Below are positions 38,084 to 47,184 of a stretch of 64,000 nucleotides of DNA, piece by piece; position 1 is the first letter of the stretch, and every line of letters starts with the position of its first letter. The position numbers and the translations under genes were made by a program. Under the pieces are notes generated by a model. It worked only from the letters and a program-made list of their open reading frames with translations. It had not been told where the DNA came from and did no database searches. Source of the DNA: Gammaproteobacteria bacterium (GTDB taxonomy: Bacteria > Pseudomonadota > Gammaproteobacteria > Enterobacterales > Alteromonadaceae). The DNA lies in assembly GCA_018826295.1 (NCBI GenBank), contig JAHJZX010000021.1, positions 62,001 to 126,000 of the forward strand, read 5' to 3'.

Positions 38084-40009
38084 ATGCTAACCTGGATGCT
38101 GGGGTTACCCCGTTCCGTTAAACGTTTATTGTCAGTATTTGCTGATATTGGCTTTTTAATAAGTTCGTTATTTGCTGCTTTTTTTCTTACCCAGCAGAAT
38201 GGCCAAACTGACATTTCGCAAATTGCCATCTCTTTTGCTATCACCTTACCTATCACACTGCTTATTTTTACCAAGCTGGGGTTGTACCGCGCCGTTATCC
38301 GCTACATTGGCCAGCACGCACTGGGCGCCGTACTTACCGGTATAGTTAGCAGCGCCTTTGTATTAATGTTGCTGTTCAGTATTACCGGAGTGCATGACAA
38401 AGGTAATCTGATATTTGTCTATGCAGTACTGGCTATGTTGACCTCTGGCGGGTTACGCCTGTTAGCCCGGATGTTTTTGGGCCAGCGCAATAATGGCCAC
38501 AAAGAGCGGGTATTAATATACGGCGCCGGCTCATCGGGCCGCCAGTTGGCGCAGGCGCTAATGAATGGCGAGCAGTACAACCCGGTGGTATTTGTTGATG
38601 ACGATACTACGCTGCAGCGCTCTACTATTCTGGGTATTCCGGTGGGTGCCCCCAGCCAAATCAGCAGCCAGATTAAAGCGTTTAATATCAGTCGTATTTT
38701 ATTGGCGGTACCCTCTGCCAGCCGCGCACGGCGGCGCGAAGTACTAGACACCTTGGAAGAGCTGCCAATACCAGTACAGTCGGTGCCAGGTATGAGCGAT
38801 TTAGTTAGCGGCACCATGCGTATCGACGAACTGCAGGACGTTAAAATTGAAGATTTGCTTGGTCGCGACCCGGTTAACCCGTCTGATCGGTTAATTAAAG
38901 CCAATACCCAGGACAAAGTGGTCATGGTAACCGGTGCCGGCGGTTCTATCGGCTCAGAATTGTGCCGGCAGATAGTTATCTGTCAGCCAAAAGCACTGGT
39001 GCTGTTTGAATTGTCAGAATTTGCCTTGTACAACATAGAGCAGGAACTAAAAGCGCTGGTTGCGCAGCGCAGCCCGCATACCCGTATAGTACCGGTACTG
39101 GGGTCAGCGCAGGATTTAAACCGGCTGCAATCGGTAATGGCCAGTTTTAACGTTACCACTGTTTATCATGCCGCGGCCTATAAACATGTACCCCTGGTTG
39201 AATTTAACGTCGCTGAAGGTGTACGAAATAACGTATTTGGCACCTGGCATGCGGCAGAGGCGGCTATTAATGCCGGAGTTGACACCTTTGTATTAATTTC
39301 TACTGACAAGGCTGTGCGGCCGACCAATATCATGGGTGCCAGTAAGCGCCTGGCTGAATTAGTGCTGCAAGCTTTGTCACTGCGCCAAAGCGGCACCCGC
39401 TTTTGCATGGTGCGTTTTGGTAATGTGCTGGGTTCCAGTGGCTCGGTGGTGCCGCTGTTTCGTGAGCAAATCCGCCGTGGCGGCCCGGTAACGGTTACCC
39501 ACAAAGATATAATCCGCTATTTTATGACCATACCCGAAGCCGCACAGTTGGTGATCCAGGCCGGCGCTATGGGCAAGGGTGGTGATGTGTTTGTGCTGGA
39601 TATGGGCGAGCCGGTAAAAATTGCCGACCTGGCCAGACGAATGATCCACCTGATGGGGCTGGAAGTAAAAGACGACATTCACCCTAACGGTGATATCGAA
39701 ATTCATTTTACCGGTTTAAGGCCTGGTGAAAAACTGTACGAAGAATTGCTGATTGGCGGCGAAGAGTTGCCAACAGAACATCCGCGTATTATGAAAGCTA
39801 ATGAGTCGGCACTTGACTGGCCACAAATGCAGCAGCTATTGCAAGTGATGCACAGTGCCTGTGATGCTTACGATATTAATGCGATTCGTGATTTGCTGTT
39901 AAACAGCCATATTGCTTTTGCACCATCCGATGAAAACTGTGATCTGGTTGCGCTATCGCAATTGGCATTAACAGATAGCGGCAATAACAAGATTAAGCGT
40001 GTTGTTTAA
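38084..40009 (+). CDS. wbpM: UDP-GlcNAc 4,6-dehydratase, WbpM/PglF type
   Basis: The 641-residue inner-membrane protein has four N-terminal transmembrane helices (about 12-120), a CoA-binding-like Rossmann domain with YGAGSSGRQLAQAL, and a C-terminal SDR domain with VTGAGGSIGSELCRQI, YHAAAYKHVPL, STDKAVRPTNIMGASKR (the Ser-Met-Lys catalytic variant of WbpM) and GLRPGEKLYEEL. It converts UDP-GlcNAc to UDP-4-keto-6-deoxy-GlcNAc, the precursor of QuiNAc and FucNAc. The ATG with TGGAG upstream is preferred to an in-frame ATG at 38039, which would place the start next to the promoter. It works with the WbpV-like reductase at 34.0 kb. Confidence 0.93.
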   Translation: MLTWMLGLPRSVKRLLSVFADIGFLISSLFAAFFLTQQNGQTDISQIAISFAITLPITLLIFTKLGLYRAVIRYIGQHALGAVLTGIVSSAFVLMLLFSITGVHDKGNLIFVYAVLAMLTSGGLRLLARMFLGQRNNGHKERVLIYGAGSSGRQLAQALMNGEQYNPVVFVDDDTTLQRSTILGIPVGAPSQISSQIKAFNISRILLAVPSASRARRREVLDTLEELPIPVQSVPGMSDLVSGTMRIDELQDVKIEDLLGRDPVNPSDRLIKANTQDKVVMVTGAGGSIGSELCRQIVICQPKALVLFELSEFALYNIEQELKALVAQRSPHTRIVPVLGSAQDLNRLQSVMASFNVTTVYHAAAYKHVPLVEFNVAEGVRNNVFGTWHAAEAAINAGVDTFVLISTDKAVRPTNIMGASKRLAELVLQALSLRQSGTRFCMVRFGNVLGSSGSVVPLFREQIRRGGPVTVTHKDIIRYFMTIPEAAQLVIQAGAMGKGGDVFVLDMGEPVKIADLARRMIHLMGLEVKDDIHPNGDIEIHFTGLRPGEKLYEELLIGGEELPTEHPRIMKANESALDWPQMQQLLQVMHSACDAYDINAIRDLLLNSHIAFAPSDENCDLVALSQLALTDSGNNKIKRVV

Positions 40010-40904
40010 AGCGACAGTGTCGGAAACTACCTTGCCTGGCCAGCAGCCACTGGTCAGTATTTATATAGCAACGCAAAACCGTCCACTGCTGTTAGCAAGG
40101 GCTATCAGCAGCTGTGTGGCGCAAAGTTATCCTAATATTGAAATTATCGTTGTTGACGATGGTTCAAAAGCCGAGCTGGCGGCGCAAAACCAACAGTTAC
40201 TTCGCCTATATCCGCAAATAAACTATGTGTACTTGCCACAGCCTTCAGGTGCGCCGGCGGCAAGAAACACAGCTATTAAGATGGCACTGGGCGAGTTTAT
40301 TACCGGGCTGGATGATGACGATGAATTTACGCCACAGCGAATAAGTGACTTTGTCAGGCACTGGCAGCTGCTCGATAACTACGCGTTTTTGTGCAGTGGT
40401 TATCGTGTGGTTACGTCAGACAAACGGCGGCATGACTTCGGCCGCAAAGCCACTGTAATTACCCAGCAACAGTTATTGTATGCCAATTTGGTCGGTAATC
40501 AGGTTTTTACTACTACCGAAAAGCTGCGGACTATAGGCGGCTTTGATAACAGGCTGCCCAGCTGTCAGGACTATGATACCTGGCTGCGCTTAGCCGAGAC
40601 TTTTGGCAAGGGTTATCGTATTGCCGGTTGTAGCTATATTTTGCATCAGGATCATGCATTTGCACGTATTTCTGCCTCAGAGCGGCGTGAGCAAGGCTAT
40701 CAAATGTTGCTGCAAAAACACCGCCATCTTATGAACCGCGCTCAGCTGGCCAGTCAGCAGGTTAACTTCGCGCTGTTTAACGATAAAGCCATGCCCTGGC
40801 ATGCGTTCTGGCGTTTACCAGTACTGCAGTATCCGAGGGTGCTAAAAATTGTTTTGTTGCAGCTATGGGCGCGTTGGCGGGCACAGAGCGGAGCTAGAGC
40901 ATGA
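39999..40904 (+). CDS. Family 2 glycosyltransferase
   Basis: The 301-residue GT-A enzyme has VSIYIATQNRPLLLARAI, IIVVDDGSKAEL, GAPAARNTAIKMALGEFITGLDDDDE (the metal-binding Asp run) and a C-terminal PSCQDYDTWLRLAE, the pattern of many O-antigen GT2 proteins. It overlaps the wbpM gene by 11 nt if the GTG at 39999 is used; a GTG at 40017 is an alternative. The next gene overlaps it by 4 nt, so the two are probably co-translated. Confidence 0.85.
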   Translation: MLFKATVSETTLPGQQPLVSIYIATQNRPLLLARAISSCVAQSYPNIEIIVVDDGSKAELAAQNQQLLRLYPQINYVYLPQPSGAPAARNTAIKMALGEFITGLDDDDEFTPQRISDFVRHWQLLDNYAFLCSGYRVVTSDKRRHDFGRKATVITQQQLLYANLVGNQVFTTTEKLRTIGGFDNRLPSCQDYDTWLRLAETFGKGYRIAGCSYILHQDHAFARISASERREQGYQMLLQKHRHLMNRAQLASQQVNFALFNDKAMPWHAFWRLPVLQYPRVLKIVLLQLWARWRAQSGARA

Positions 40905-41779
40905 AATCTTTGTGTTTTGTGCATCAGGGCAAGGCGCAGTTACCGGAAATTCGGGCTTATTGCGACTATTTCTCCGGCCGCTATCAGGTTAGTGTGGCAA
41001 ACTCTGTAGCAGATTTGCACCGCTACGATATTATCTGGTTTTTTATGGGCTGCTATCGCTATCGGCCTCTGCCGCATCAGTTTATGGTGCATGAATACGC
41101 TTCTTTATCAACGCCGCCTTTTGCCAGACTAAAAGATCAGGTTAAACAATGGTGCAATAGCACACCGCAGCTGCGGGTATTTCAAAATCCTCAACAAAGC
41201 GAGCAGCTTAGCTTCAACGATAATATACCGCAACGCTACCGTGATATGGGGATAGCCGGCCATTTTTCCGCAGAACCAGATTGTGAAAAGCGTTGTGACC
41301 TGATTTACACCGGTACCATGGACAAAAGCCGTCAGCTACATATCGCGTTAGATCTGTTGCTAGAACTTAATCCGCTAGCCAGTATCTGGTTGGTAGGGCA
41401 GCCGTCGGCATATCTGCAACGTCGTTACAAAAGTTATACTAATGTGCGTTTTCTCGGGTCTGTCGAAAACAGCCAGATACCAGAGTTATTAAGCCAAGCC
41501 CGCTTTGGTCTGAACTTTATTCCGGATGTTTATCCTTACCAGTTACAAACTTCAACCAAGTTATTGGAATACGCTGCCTGTGGTTTGCCGGTTATCGGAA
41601 ATAAAACAGCCTGGCTGAAGCAGTTTCTCCTTGATCAGCCTTTAGCATATCATGACATATTTGAATTGCGCAGTTGGCCGACAGCACAACAGATAAATTT
41701 AACTGAGCAAACCCTTAATAGTTGGCATTGGCAAAATCGCATAGTGAACGCTGGTTTTGAAACTATTTTGCCAGAATAA
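40901..41779 (+). CDS. Glycosyltransferase, GT-B fold, family 1/4-like
   Basis: The 292-residue protein is shorter than usual GT4 enzymes (about 370). The C-terminal half is recognisable: CDLIYTGTMDKSRQLHIAL, VRFLGSVENSQIPELLSQARFGLNF and TSTKLLEYAACGLPVI, a donor-binding region in which a Lys-Leu-Leu-Glu replaces the usual E-x7-E. The N-terminal half is weakly conserved and reduced. It may use a lipid-linked acceptor added by the preceding GT2, with which it overlaps by 4 nt. The activity is inferred from fold and context. Confidence 0.72.
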   Translation: MKSLCFVHQGKAQLPEIRAYCDYFSGRYQVSVANSVADLHRYDIIWFFMGCYRYRPLPHQFMVHEYASLSTPPFARLKDQVKQWCNSTPQLRVFQNPQQSEQLSFNDNIPQRYRDMGIAGHFSAEPDCEKRCDLIYTGTMDKSRQLHIALDLLLELNPLASIWLVGQPSAYLQRRYKSYTNVRFLGSVENSQIPELLSQARFGLNFIPDVYPYQLQTSTKLLEYAACGLPVIGNKTAWLKQFLLDQPLAYHDIFELRSWPTAQQINLTEQTLNSWHWQNRIVNAGFETILPE

Positions 41780-41880
41780 GCATATAGTGCCGCTCTGTAT
41801 CATTGTCTGTAGGCTATAGCTACAGTAAGCTTGTTTTACTTTAAATAAATCCTAGTGCCGTATAACGAATTACTATCACT

Positions 41881-43296
41881 ATGTCTTCATTATTCCGCCA
41901 TCAGTTTTACATTGCTACTAAAGAGGACTCTCTGACTTGTAAGACACACTTCAGGACGTATTATTTAGGCGCATATTGCGTTGCTGTTACGCCCGATTTA
42001 CCAGTAATAAAGCTACTCTCAGCTGATACAACGGTTAGTGGCTATATTCTTGGTTGGTCAATGCGGGATGGCCAGTTATTAGAAAAAGACATGCAATTAC
42101 CGGTAGAAGCCGAATCAAGCGCTGAAGAGCTAGAGTCGTGGCTATATACTTTGTCCGGGCGCTGGATAGCGATTATCTGTTTGGCGGATATACAACGTGT
42201 ATATATGGATACGTTGGCGTCCCACAGTCTGGTTTATCATCCAGAGCTACGTCGTCTTGCATCCACTCCTGGCCTTATTGATGCGAAACTGCAACCGCTA
42301 TTTACCGCCACACAGCTTATCGAACGAGATTATTGGTACCCTGCCGGTTGCACGGCCTACCAGGGGGTATCCAGATTACTGGCAAATCACTATCTGGATT
42401 TGGCTACTTTTGAGAGTATCCGTCACTGGCCACTATCAAACAGCAACTTAGAAGTAGCTGGTAACTGGGTAGACAATATTCCTGTGCTGGCAACGTTAAT
42501 GCGGCAGCAGTTTGGTGCTTGTGCAACCAGAATGCCGGTGCGTATCGGCTTAACGGCGGGGTTGGAAAGCCGGGTAATGCTGGCTTGTAGTAAAGATATT
42601 CAGCCTGCGCCATTGTATTGGACCCGCAGTGATAAATCAGCAAGTAAGTATCAGGATATTAAAACTGCCTCAGTATTAGCCCACCGTTTTGCTTTACAAC
42701 ATGTCACCTTGCCTTTTACGTCCGAGTTCAATTGCGATGACGCCGACATCGAACAATTTCTGCTGAACACCGGATATTGTGTTGGTGGCTCACCGTTGAA
42801 AAGTCACAAGCTAATTGATAGTGCAGGACCTTGTTTTGCCTTTAGCGGCATTGGTGGTGAGGTTGCCCGGGATTTTTACAATGCAGCTAAAGTTGGCAGT
42901 GCATTATCAGCAAGGAATTTGCTCCAGCTAACCGGATTGCCTGAACTACCGCAGCTTGTCGTTGCAATTGAACGCTATCTCGACAACTTACCAAAGCTTG
43001 AGCCGCAGCAACAATTGGCGCTGTTTTATCTGGAAAACAGAGTCTCAGCTTTTGGCGCTGTGCATCGGTATGCATACCAAAGTGGTATAGTGCTGTTATC
43101 ACCATTCTCACATCGGGCTATTGTACATTGTATGCTGACAGTGCCGTTAGCGGCGCAAATTGATGCGCAATTTCATAAAGCCCTGATAAAGGCCTGCTGG
43201 CCGGCGTTGCTAGCTTTGCCGTTTAATGAGCCATTGGATTTAAAAGATAAATTACATTTGTTGTATCAGCGAGTGAACAGGCGGTTGTTTAACTGA
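41881..43296 (+). CDS. Degenerate asparagine-synthase-like protein
   Basis: The 471-residue protein has the overall asparagine synthase shape but lacks the N-terminal Cys2 nucleophile (it begins MSSLF). The P-loop is altered: IGLTAGLESRVMLA replaces SGG-x-DS, with Gly and Asp changed to Ala and Glu. The second motif SGIGGEVARDF is partly retained. It probably does not use glutamine as the amide donor. Similar proteins occur in polysaccharide and lasso-peptide clusters, where roles vary. It has no clear ribosome-binding site, so the start is uncertain. It is convergent with the minus-strand module, with only 11 nt between the stops, and is preceded by a 100-nt gap with an inverted CTGTAG/CTACAG repeat at 41807-41825. 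Confidence 0.7.
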   Translation: MSSLFRHQFYIATKEDSLTCKTHFRTYYLGAYCVAVTPDLPVIKLLSADTTVSGYILGWSMRDGQLLEKDMQLPVEAESSAEELESWLYTLSGRWIAIICLADIQRVYMDTLASHSLVYHPELRRLASTPGLIDAKLQPLFTATQLIERDYWYPAGCTAYQGVSRLLANHYLDLATFESIRHWPLSNSNLEVAGNWVDNIPVLATLMRQQFGACATRMPVRIGLTAGLESRVMLACSKDIQPAPLYWTRSDKSASKYQDIKTASVLAHRFALQHVTLPFTSEFNCDDADIEQFLLNTGYCVGGSPLKSHKLIDSAGPCFAFSGIGGEVARDFYNAAKVGSALSARNLLQLTGLPELPQLVVAIERYLDNLPKLEPQQQLALFYLENRVSAFGAVHRYAYQSGIVLLSPFSHRAIVHCMLTVPLAAQIDAQFHKALIKACWPALLALPFNEPLDLKDKLHLLYQRVNRRLFN

Positions 43297-43307
43297 CAGT
43301 TGTTGTG

Positions 43308-44618
43308 CTAATCCCAATATAGCCAAAAAGCAGCAACGCTAGTTGTTAACATTATTAATACCGGATATTTGCTGAGTGTAATAAATCTGACGTCCTGTAA
43401 TACGGGAATAAAATGGCGGAAGTAGTAAAATCCGACATAGGTCATCGCAATCTGAACAAGTGCCAAAGTCGCAGCTGTCAGGGGTAATGAGTAAGATAAT
43501 GCACCAAACCAAATTGCCGGTGCCATCACCAGCGTGGCAATGATGTTCCAGTAGAACTCCAGATCAGACCGGCCCCTGGCTTGAGCAAGGCTGACATAAG
43601 CGGCACCTATAGTTCGCATTACACCATAAGCGCAAAGTATACTAACTATCGCAGCAGCAGTCTGATAGTCGCTACCGTACAGCAAATTAACCAGCGGGCC
43701 TGCACATAGCGCTAATGCGGAATAAATGACCAGATTGCTCCAGGCGATACTTTTTATCGCGTAGTCAAAAAGCTGTTGCTGTTGTGCAGCGTGTTGCTGC
43801 AGGGCGGCAAGCCGTGGAAACAGAATATTCTGGATCAGTGGAGTAATAAATTTTGTCGGCTGTGCTGTGAGTTCTTTTGCCAGGCTATAAATCGCTAACA
43901 ACTCCATGCCTAACAACTTACCTATTATCAACTGATCTAAACGTGTGCGAAGCTGATTAAGTAACAATGCCAGAGTTTGGAAAATACCAAAGTGCATTGC
44001 AGGCGCAATAATTGCAAAATCCGGCTTTAGGCAGGGTTGTCTGTGTTTTGGCGTAAGGTAGCTCAGTAACAATAACCGGCAGACTGCTGCACATAACGCA
44101 GCAAGCAGAGCACTCATAATGCCAAGGTTAAACACATAAAGTAATATTGCTGCAAGTACTATAGCAGCTAGCCTGCTTGCTATATCGGTTTTAGCTAAGG
44201 CAATTTGCCGCTGATCCACCAGCATCGTCGCCTGATAAGGAGTTATTACGCTATTTATCAATAAGGTAAGTGCAATAACCGGCATCAGGGCTGTTAGTTC
44301 CTGCTGCTGATACCATTGAGCCAGCCAACCGGCCGCTAATAATAAAACAACCGCGCTACTCAGGCCCAAACTTATACTCAGTATGAAAATACTGGTATAT
44401 TGCGGCCGACTCAGTGTCTGGCGGTGTACGATATAATTTGCCAATCCTCCATCTTGCAGCACTGCAGCAACGGCGCTGAACACCAGTAATAAACTATAAA
44501 GCCCTAAATCTTCAGTACTGACAACTCTGGACATGATTACTATAAGAACCAGTTGGTAAATCGCAGCGGTTAAGGCTGCATAGAATATCCAACCAGGGCC
44601 AGAGTTAAGCCGTTTCAT
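43308..44618 (-). CDS. Oligosaccharide flippase, polysaccharide biosynthesis (Wzx/RfbX-like)
   Basis: The 436-residue protein has about 12 transmembrane helices and the MVF/PST-type opening SSGLYSLLL-like turn (here MSRVVSTEDLGLYSLLLVFSAVAAV, a conserved Gly-Leu-Tyr-Ser segment). It contains the family feature of a Gln/Arg-rich loop between helices 6 and 7 (LLNQLRTRLDQLIIG). It exports lipid-linked sugar units. It is the last gene of a three-gene minus-strand operon and overlaps the upstream GT4 gene by 14 nt. A second flippase besides that at 21.9 kb suggests a second glycan. Confidence 0.85.
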   Translation of the reverse strand: MKRLNSGPGWIFYAALTAAIYQLVLIVIMSRVVSTEDLGLYSLLLVFSAVAAVLQDGGLANYIVHRQTLSRPQYTSIFILSISLGLSSAVVLLLAAGWLAQWYQQQELTALMPVIALTLLINSVITPYQATMLVDQRQIALAKTDIASRLAAIVLAAILLYVFNLGIMSALLAALCAAVCRLLLLSYLTPKHRQPCLKPDFAIIAPAMHFGIFQTLALLLNQLRTRLDQLIIGKLLGMELLAIYSLAKELTAQPTKFITPLIQNILFPRLAALQQHAAQQQQLFDYAIKSIAWSNLVIYSALALCAGPLVNLLYGSDYQTAAAIVSILCAYGVMRTIGAAYVSLAQARGRSDLEFYWNIIATLVMAPAIWFGALSYSLPLTAATLALVQIAMTYVGFYYFRHFIPVLQDVRFITLSKYPVLIMLTTSVAAFWLYWD

Positions 44619-45822
44619 GCAAATGGCGTAGTGTAGTGAGTAATTGCTGGTTTAGCAGAGATTGATTAAAATCTGCTTCGACCCTCTGCCTGGCATTTAG
44701 TCTGATCTGAACGATGTCTGTTTCTGTGGCAACATTTTTGATTAGGGCTGCCAGTTGTTCTGGCGAGCGCTCTTGCGCAAGAAAGCCACTGTGTGCATGG
44801 CGAATTAGCTCTGCAATGCCACTGTGATGAGTACTGATGACAATTAAGCCTCTGGCCATGGCTTCCATTAATGATACTGGTATTCCTTCCATATCGCCAT
44901 TGCTTGCCGTTTTACTTGGCAATAGAAAGATATCGCAATCTTGCAGCATTTGCCTTACCTGCTGATGTGCTAAGGCACCGGTTAATTCAACACAATCGTT
45001 AAGCTCCTGCTCGGCTATTTGCCTGTCAAGCGCAGTTTTAAGCGGGCCGTCTCCAACAATTTTCAGTGTCGCAGCATGTCCTGATTGCGTTAATAACGCT
45101 ATCGCGGCGATGGCATCGTCAAGCCCTTTTTTCTCAACCAGCCTGGCGACACTAAGCAAGCGCAAGGGTTTATGCAGCGGCCGTGTCGGTTCTAACATGG
45201 TAAAGCTATCTGGATAAATTCCCATATGATGTACTTTAATCTTGTCTGCAGAGCAGCCTAATGCAAGCAGTCGTTCAGCCCAAAGTTGGCTTACCGGCAT
45301 ACAAAGCGCACTTAAACTAAACAATGCACGATAGGCGGCGCTGTAGCGCTTCAGAATGCTATGTTCTGACAACTCAAAACCATGAAACACAGTAACTAGC
45401 TTGCCTTTTAACAGCCCCAGTTCTATTAGCATTGCGGCTGTTACACCAGTAGTACCAAAATGTGCCAGGATGATGTCTGTGTCAATACGGTTGAACTTGC
45501 GCTGCCATTGCGATGCCAGGGCAGGTAGAAACAGACCTGAGCGCAACAGCCGGAATTTTTGCTGCCATAAGCTGCGCTGAACACTCTTTAGTCTTAGTCC
45601 CAGCATTACCGACCAACAACGTTGTAATAAGGTGATAAACTTACCCTGCCTGTGAGTGTAAATGGCGTTTACCTTAATATTTGCTGTTTCGGGTAAATCA
45701 GTGTCAGAAAATAGCGTAATAATATTTACTTGCACACCAGCAAGGGCTAAACCGTCAATCTGGCTTTGGATAAAGGTTTCGGAATAGCACGGATATTTAT
45801 CTACAAAAAATGTTACTTGCAT
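44605..45822 (-). CDS. Family 4 glycosyltransferase
   Basis: The 405-residue GT-B enzyme starts VTFFVDKYPCYSETFIQSQI, the opening of colanic-acid-type WcaL/AmsK-like enzymes (PxxSETFI), then VFHGFELSEH, and the C-terminal donor site LLSVARLVEKKGLDDAIAAI with E-x7-E in EGIPVSLMEAMARG. It acts on a growing lipid-linked glycan. It overlaps the pyruvyl transferase gene by 10 nt and the flippase gene by 14 nt. Its WcaL-like start and its neighbour support a pyruvylated, colanic-acid-like exopolysaccharide module. Confidence 0.88.
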   Translation of the reverse strand: MQVTFFVDKYPCYSETFIQSQIDGLALAGVQVNIITLFSDTDLPETANIKVNAIYTHRQGKFITLLQRCWSVMLGLRLKSVQRSLWQQKFRLLRSGLFLPALASQWQRKFNRIDTDIILAHFGTTGVTAAMLIELGLLKGKLVTVFHGFELSEHSILKRYSAAYRALFSLSALCMPVSQLWAERLLALGCSADKIKVHHMGIYPDSFTMLEPTRPLHKPLRLLSVARLVEKKGLDDAIAAIALLTQSGHAATLKIVGDGPLKTALDRQIAEQELNDCVELTGALAHQQVRQMLQDCDIFLLPSKTASNGDMEGIPVSLMEAMARGLIVISTHHSGIAELIRHAHSGFLAQERSPEQLAALIKNVATETDIVQIRLNARQRVEADFNQSLLNQQLLTTLRHLHETA

Positions 45823-47048
45823 CCGCTAAGCTCCAGGCTGTGCTTCAGCATGTCAGCCATAAATCGCTGCGCTGTGTTGCGCTGTTGTTGCACCGCGTGC
45901 GCAAAAGTGGCATCAAGCTGCTCACCAGCTAGAGCCTGACTAACGGCTTGCACAACCTGACCATTTTTAACTGCTGCCATATCAAAAGCATAGCTGGCCA
46001 GACCCATATCAGTGTAAATGCCGGCAGATTTGTGCTCGTAATTTATCGCGATAGCTGCTGTACCAAAGTTCATCGAAATAATTGCGCTATGTAGGCGGGT
46101 GGCCACAGTAAGCCGACAAGATGCCAACTGCATTCCCAGCTCAACGTCGTTTAGTTCGCGCATCTCTACATCCGGCAATGGCAATTGCTGACATAAGTTG
46201 CGTATCCGCCAGGCGACCATGCGATCATCATTAGCATAACCGTCAATACCTGTGCAGGTAGAGTAAAAAGTAACCTGGTAATTCTGTGATATCAGCGAAT
46301 CTGCCAACATAGCTAAAGCCGTTTCGTACTCCTGTTGACTGATCCCCAGTCGCTGGCAAAATGGTGTTATGTCACGTACCGTTATAGCTATAGTGTTGGT
46401 TTTGTCAGGGGGGATAGTTGGTGTAGGTACCAACCAGGCAGTATCAGCCCCTATGACCGGATTGTTCAGCGATATTGCCGCCTGAGCTGCCCGACTGGCG
46501 CTAAGTTGCTCTCGCAATCCGCACCAGCTAGTATGTTTAAATATAAATTGGCTGAATATTCGGTACGCACGGCCGTTGAAAGGTCCGATACTGTGTCCGG
46601 CCAGATAAAGCGGCTTACCGGCTGCTATGGCGCATAGGGCATCTTCGAATTGAATTGTGCCGTAAATATCAACAAAAAATGAACCGCCAACCTGAATAAC
46701 CGCATCATAGGCTGCCAATTGTTCCACCTGCCGGCGCATATAACCGGGCAACCAACGTTTAATTTCCCGTGGTTTATTGTCGAATAAGGTAATTAGCAAC
46801 ACCAAATAATATGGCTGTAAGCGCCAATATATTTTTTGCCATATTGTGATGCGATGAGTTTTTCGATGCTGATACAGGGTGTCTGTCTGTGCTTTTTTCT
46901 GCAGAAAGAAGCTGGCGCTATCGGGATGACGGCTGCTGAATTCATAAGTTATATCGGGTTGGTTATCTAAAAAGTGCAGTAAACCACGTAAGATGGCAGC
47001 GTCACCCCGGTTAGCACAGGCATGGTTGCCTGTTATCAGATATTTCAC
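45813..47048 (-). CDS. Polysaccharide pyruvyl transferase family protein (WcaK-like)
   Basis: The 411-residue protein has the PS_pyruv_trans pattern: an N-terminal GNHACANRGDAAILRGLL loop (Gly-Asp-x-Ala-Ile), a glycan-strand QVGGSFFVD and later LAGHSIGPFNG, and a C-terminal RLHSAIISMNFGTAAIAINYEHK. Such enzymes move a ketal-linked pyruvate from phosphoenolpyruvate to a sugar (WcaK, CsaB, SpsM-like). Placed as the first gene of the minus-strand operon, divergent from the secretion operon by 136 nt. In Gram-positives a pyruvylated cell-wall glycan anchors SLH-type S-layers; any such link here is only a hypothesis. Confidence 0.85.
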   Translation of the reverse strand: MKYLITGNHACANRGDAAILRGLLHFLDNQPDITYEFSSRHPDSASFFLQKKAQTDTLYQHRKTHRITIWQKIYWRLQPYYLVLLITLFDNKPREIKRWLPGYMRRQVEQLAAYDAVIQVGGSFFVDIYGTIQFEDALCAIAAGKPLYLAGHSIGPFNGRAYRIFSQFIFKHTSWCGLREQLSASRAAQAAISLNNPVIGADTAWLVPTPTIPPDKTNTIAITVRDITPFCQRLGISQQEYETALAMLADSLISQNYQVTFYSTCTGIDGYANDDRMVAWRIRNLCQQLPLPDVEMRELNDVELGMQLASCRLTVATRLHSAIISMNFGTAAIAINYEHKSAGIYTDMGLASYAFDMAAVKNGQVVQAVSQALAGEQLDATFAHAVQQQRNTAQRFMADMLKHSLELSGCK

Positions 47049-47117
47049 TTTGTCATACCTGCAGTAAATCGCGCCAGTGTAAGGTTATGGTTATAACTAT
47101 TCAAGTCCGAGTATCAT

Positions 47118-47146
47118 TTGCATAGCGTTGGTGCTTTGGGCATAAT
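47118..47146 (+). promoter_or_regulatory. Candidate promoter of the secretion operon
   Basis: TTGCAT (47118-47123) and CATAAT (47141-47146) are separated by exactly 17 nt, 39 nt before the GTG start of the first gene. The -35 is weak. The 136-nt gap also holds the divergent promoter of the pyruvyl transferase operon, which was not resolved. Confidence 0.4.
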
Positions 47147-47184
47147 TGCCGGCAATATTTATCTGCAGTAAACAGGAGGTAACG

